Shown in pieces: positions 63,715 through 64,000 of a DNA stretch of 64,000 bases. Under the pieces are notes generated by a model, which worked only from the letters and a program-made list of their open reading frames with translations, was not told the origin of the DNA and searched no databases. Location of the stretch: the NCBI RefSeq assembly GCF_039544165.1, contig NZ_BAABLD010000017.1, positions 496,001 through 560,000 on the forward strand, in the 5' to 3' direction. Positions within the stretch are counted from its first letter, which is position 1. Each line of letters opens with the position of its first letter. This stretch comes from Viridibacterium curvum. GTDB lineage: Bacteria > Pseudomonadota > Gammaproteobacteria > Burkholderiales > Rhodocyclaceae. The position numbers and the translations under genes were made by a program.

Positions 63715-64000
63715 GTCCCGCACTCCCCTGCTTCAGTCACAGCGTTCGTCTGCGCTGCCAAGCCACCTGTGATTCCTTAGCTGTCGAACTGACTTGCAGA
63801 CGAGCCAAGGCGCGCCTACCTGCGCAAGCCGCATAATTTTGGCGTGCAAACTGACCAGCGGGCCGTCCCGGCAACGGACGAAGCTCTGCAGTCGCGTCCT
63901 CATGGCTCGTGCAAATAGCTGGCTGGGCTAGCTTGGGTGAGTGCCCCGACAATCAAGGGGCGTACGAGTGCTCAGGCAGGCCTCCGACCAAATGGCCCGG

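Noticed and set aside
63570..63952. Short minus-strand frames at the window end
   Set aside because: No RBS, no coherent protein features, and one crosses a strong terminator hairpin.

Overview
The window looks like a chromosomal segment of a diazotrophic betaproteobacterium, most likely a member of the Rhodocyclales (Azoarcus/Uliginosibacterium-like). The reasons are high GC, a NifA with the oxygen-sensing cysteine motif, draT/draG, a nif gene content typical of that order, and many copies of the palindromic 'cattcccgc...gcgggaat' repeat family. No tRNA, rRNA, CRISPR array or transposase gene was seen.

Layout. (1) 1-6.1 kb, plus strand: ordinary accessory redox genes (partial Fe-alcohol dehydrogenase, two SDR-type proteins, an MFS exporter, a secreted alpha/beta hydrolase, an aldo-keto reductase). 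(2) 6.3-8.4 kb: a membrane-fused spermidine-synthase-like protein. (3) 8.9-14.6 kb, minus strand: nifH-nifD-nifK, then a small unknown gene and a YkgJ-type cysteine-cluster protein. (4) 15.0-22.9 kb, plus strand, divergent from nifH: truncated globin, unknown protein, draT, draG, SagB-like nitroreductase, rhodanese-ankyrin protein, NifO/ArsC-like protein, unknown, GST, YunG-like protein. (5) 22.9-25.2 kb, minus strand: CopD-like membrane protein and three unknown acidic proteins behind an FNR/Anr-type box. (6) 25.6-26.4 kb: a periplasmic solute-binding protein. (7) 36.6 down to 26.4 kb, minus strand: a ~16-gene nifB operon (nifB, ferredoxin, HesB/IscA, TPR, LRV Fe-S protein, two nifZ, DUF3024-like, nifS, nifT, unknown, DegT-like, SIR2-like, 2Fe-2S ferredoxin, Cys-rich protein, HepT-like protein) ending in an intrinsic terminator. 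(8) 37-48.3 kb: a nif-linked periphery containing an amine-oxidase-like flavoprotein, SelO, Ohr, unknown proteins, a second HepT-like protein, thioredoxin, a frameshifted DUF938 methyltransferase, an acetyltransferase, a GlpC-like Fe-S protein, nifA and an RseC-like protein. (9) 48.5-63.4 kb: pectin/xylose utilisation (oligogalacturonate lyase, family 5 binding protein, GH43, xylA, xylB, PL10 pectate lyase, XylR-type regulator, modular pectinesterase, PL1 pectate lyase).

How it works together. Sigma-54 -24/-12 promoters (TGGCAC-N5-TTGCW) and NifA enhancer sites (TGT-N10-ACA) can be read in front of nifH, the divergent globin operon, nifB, the GlpC-like Fe-S gene, and the divergent flavoprotein/selO pair. 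Sigma-54-like elements without an exact enhancer precede nifA, the RseC-like gene and an 80-residue unknown. This draws several poorly described genes (SelO, a stand-alone CCG-type Fe-S protein, a flavin amine oxidase, a globin) into the probable nitrogen-fixation regulon. DraT/DraG would switch off NifH at the conserved Arg102. nifE, nifN, nifX, nifU, nifV and nifQ are not in the window, so the Mo-nitrogenase pathway must be completed elsewhere.

Most notable for follow-up: a DegT-family protein in the nifB operon that lacks the PLP-binding lysine; a SIR2-like protein in the same operon; two HepT-like paralogues without catalytic histidine or nucleotidyltransferase partner; an ~85-bp palindromic element present twice at nif operon junctions; and a 30-bp imperfect hairpin between nifD and nifK.
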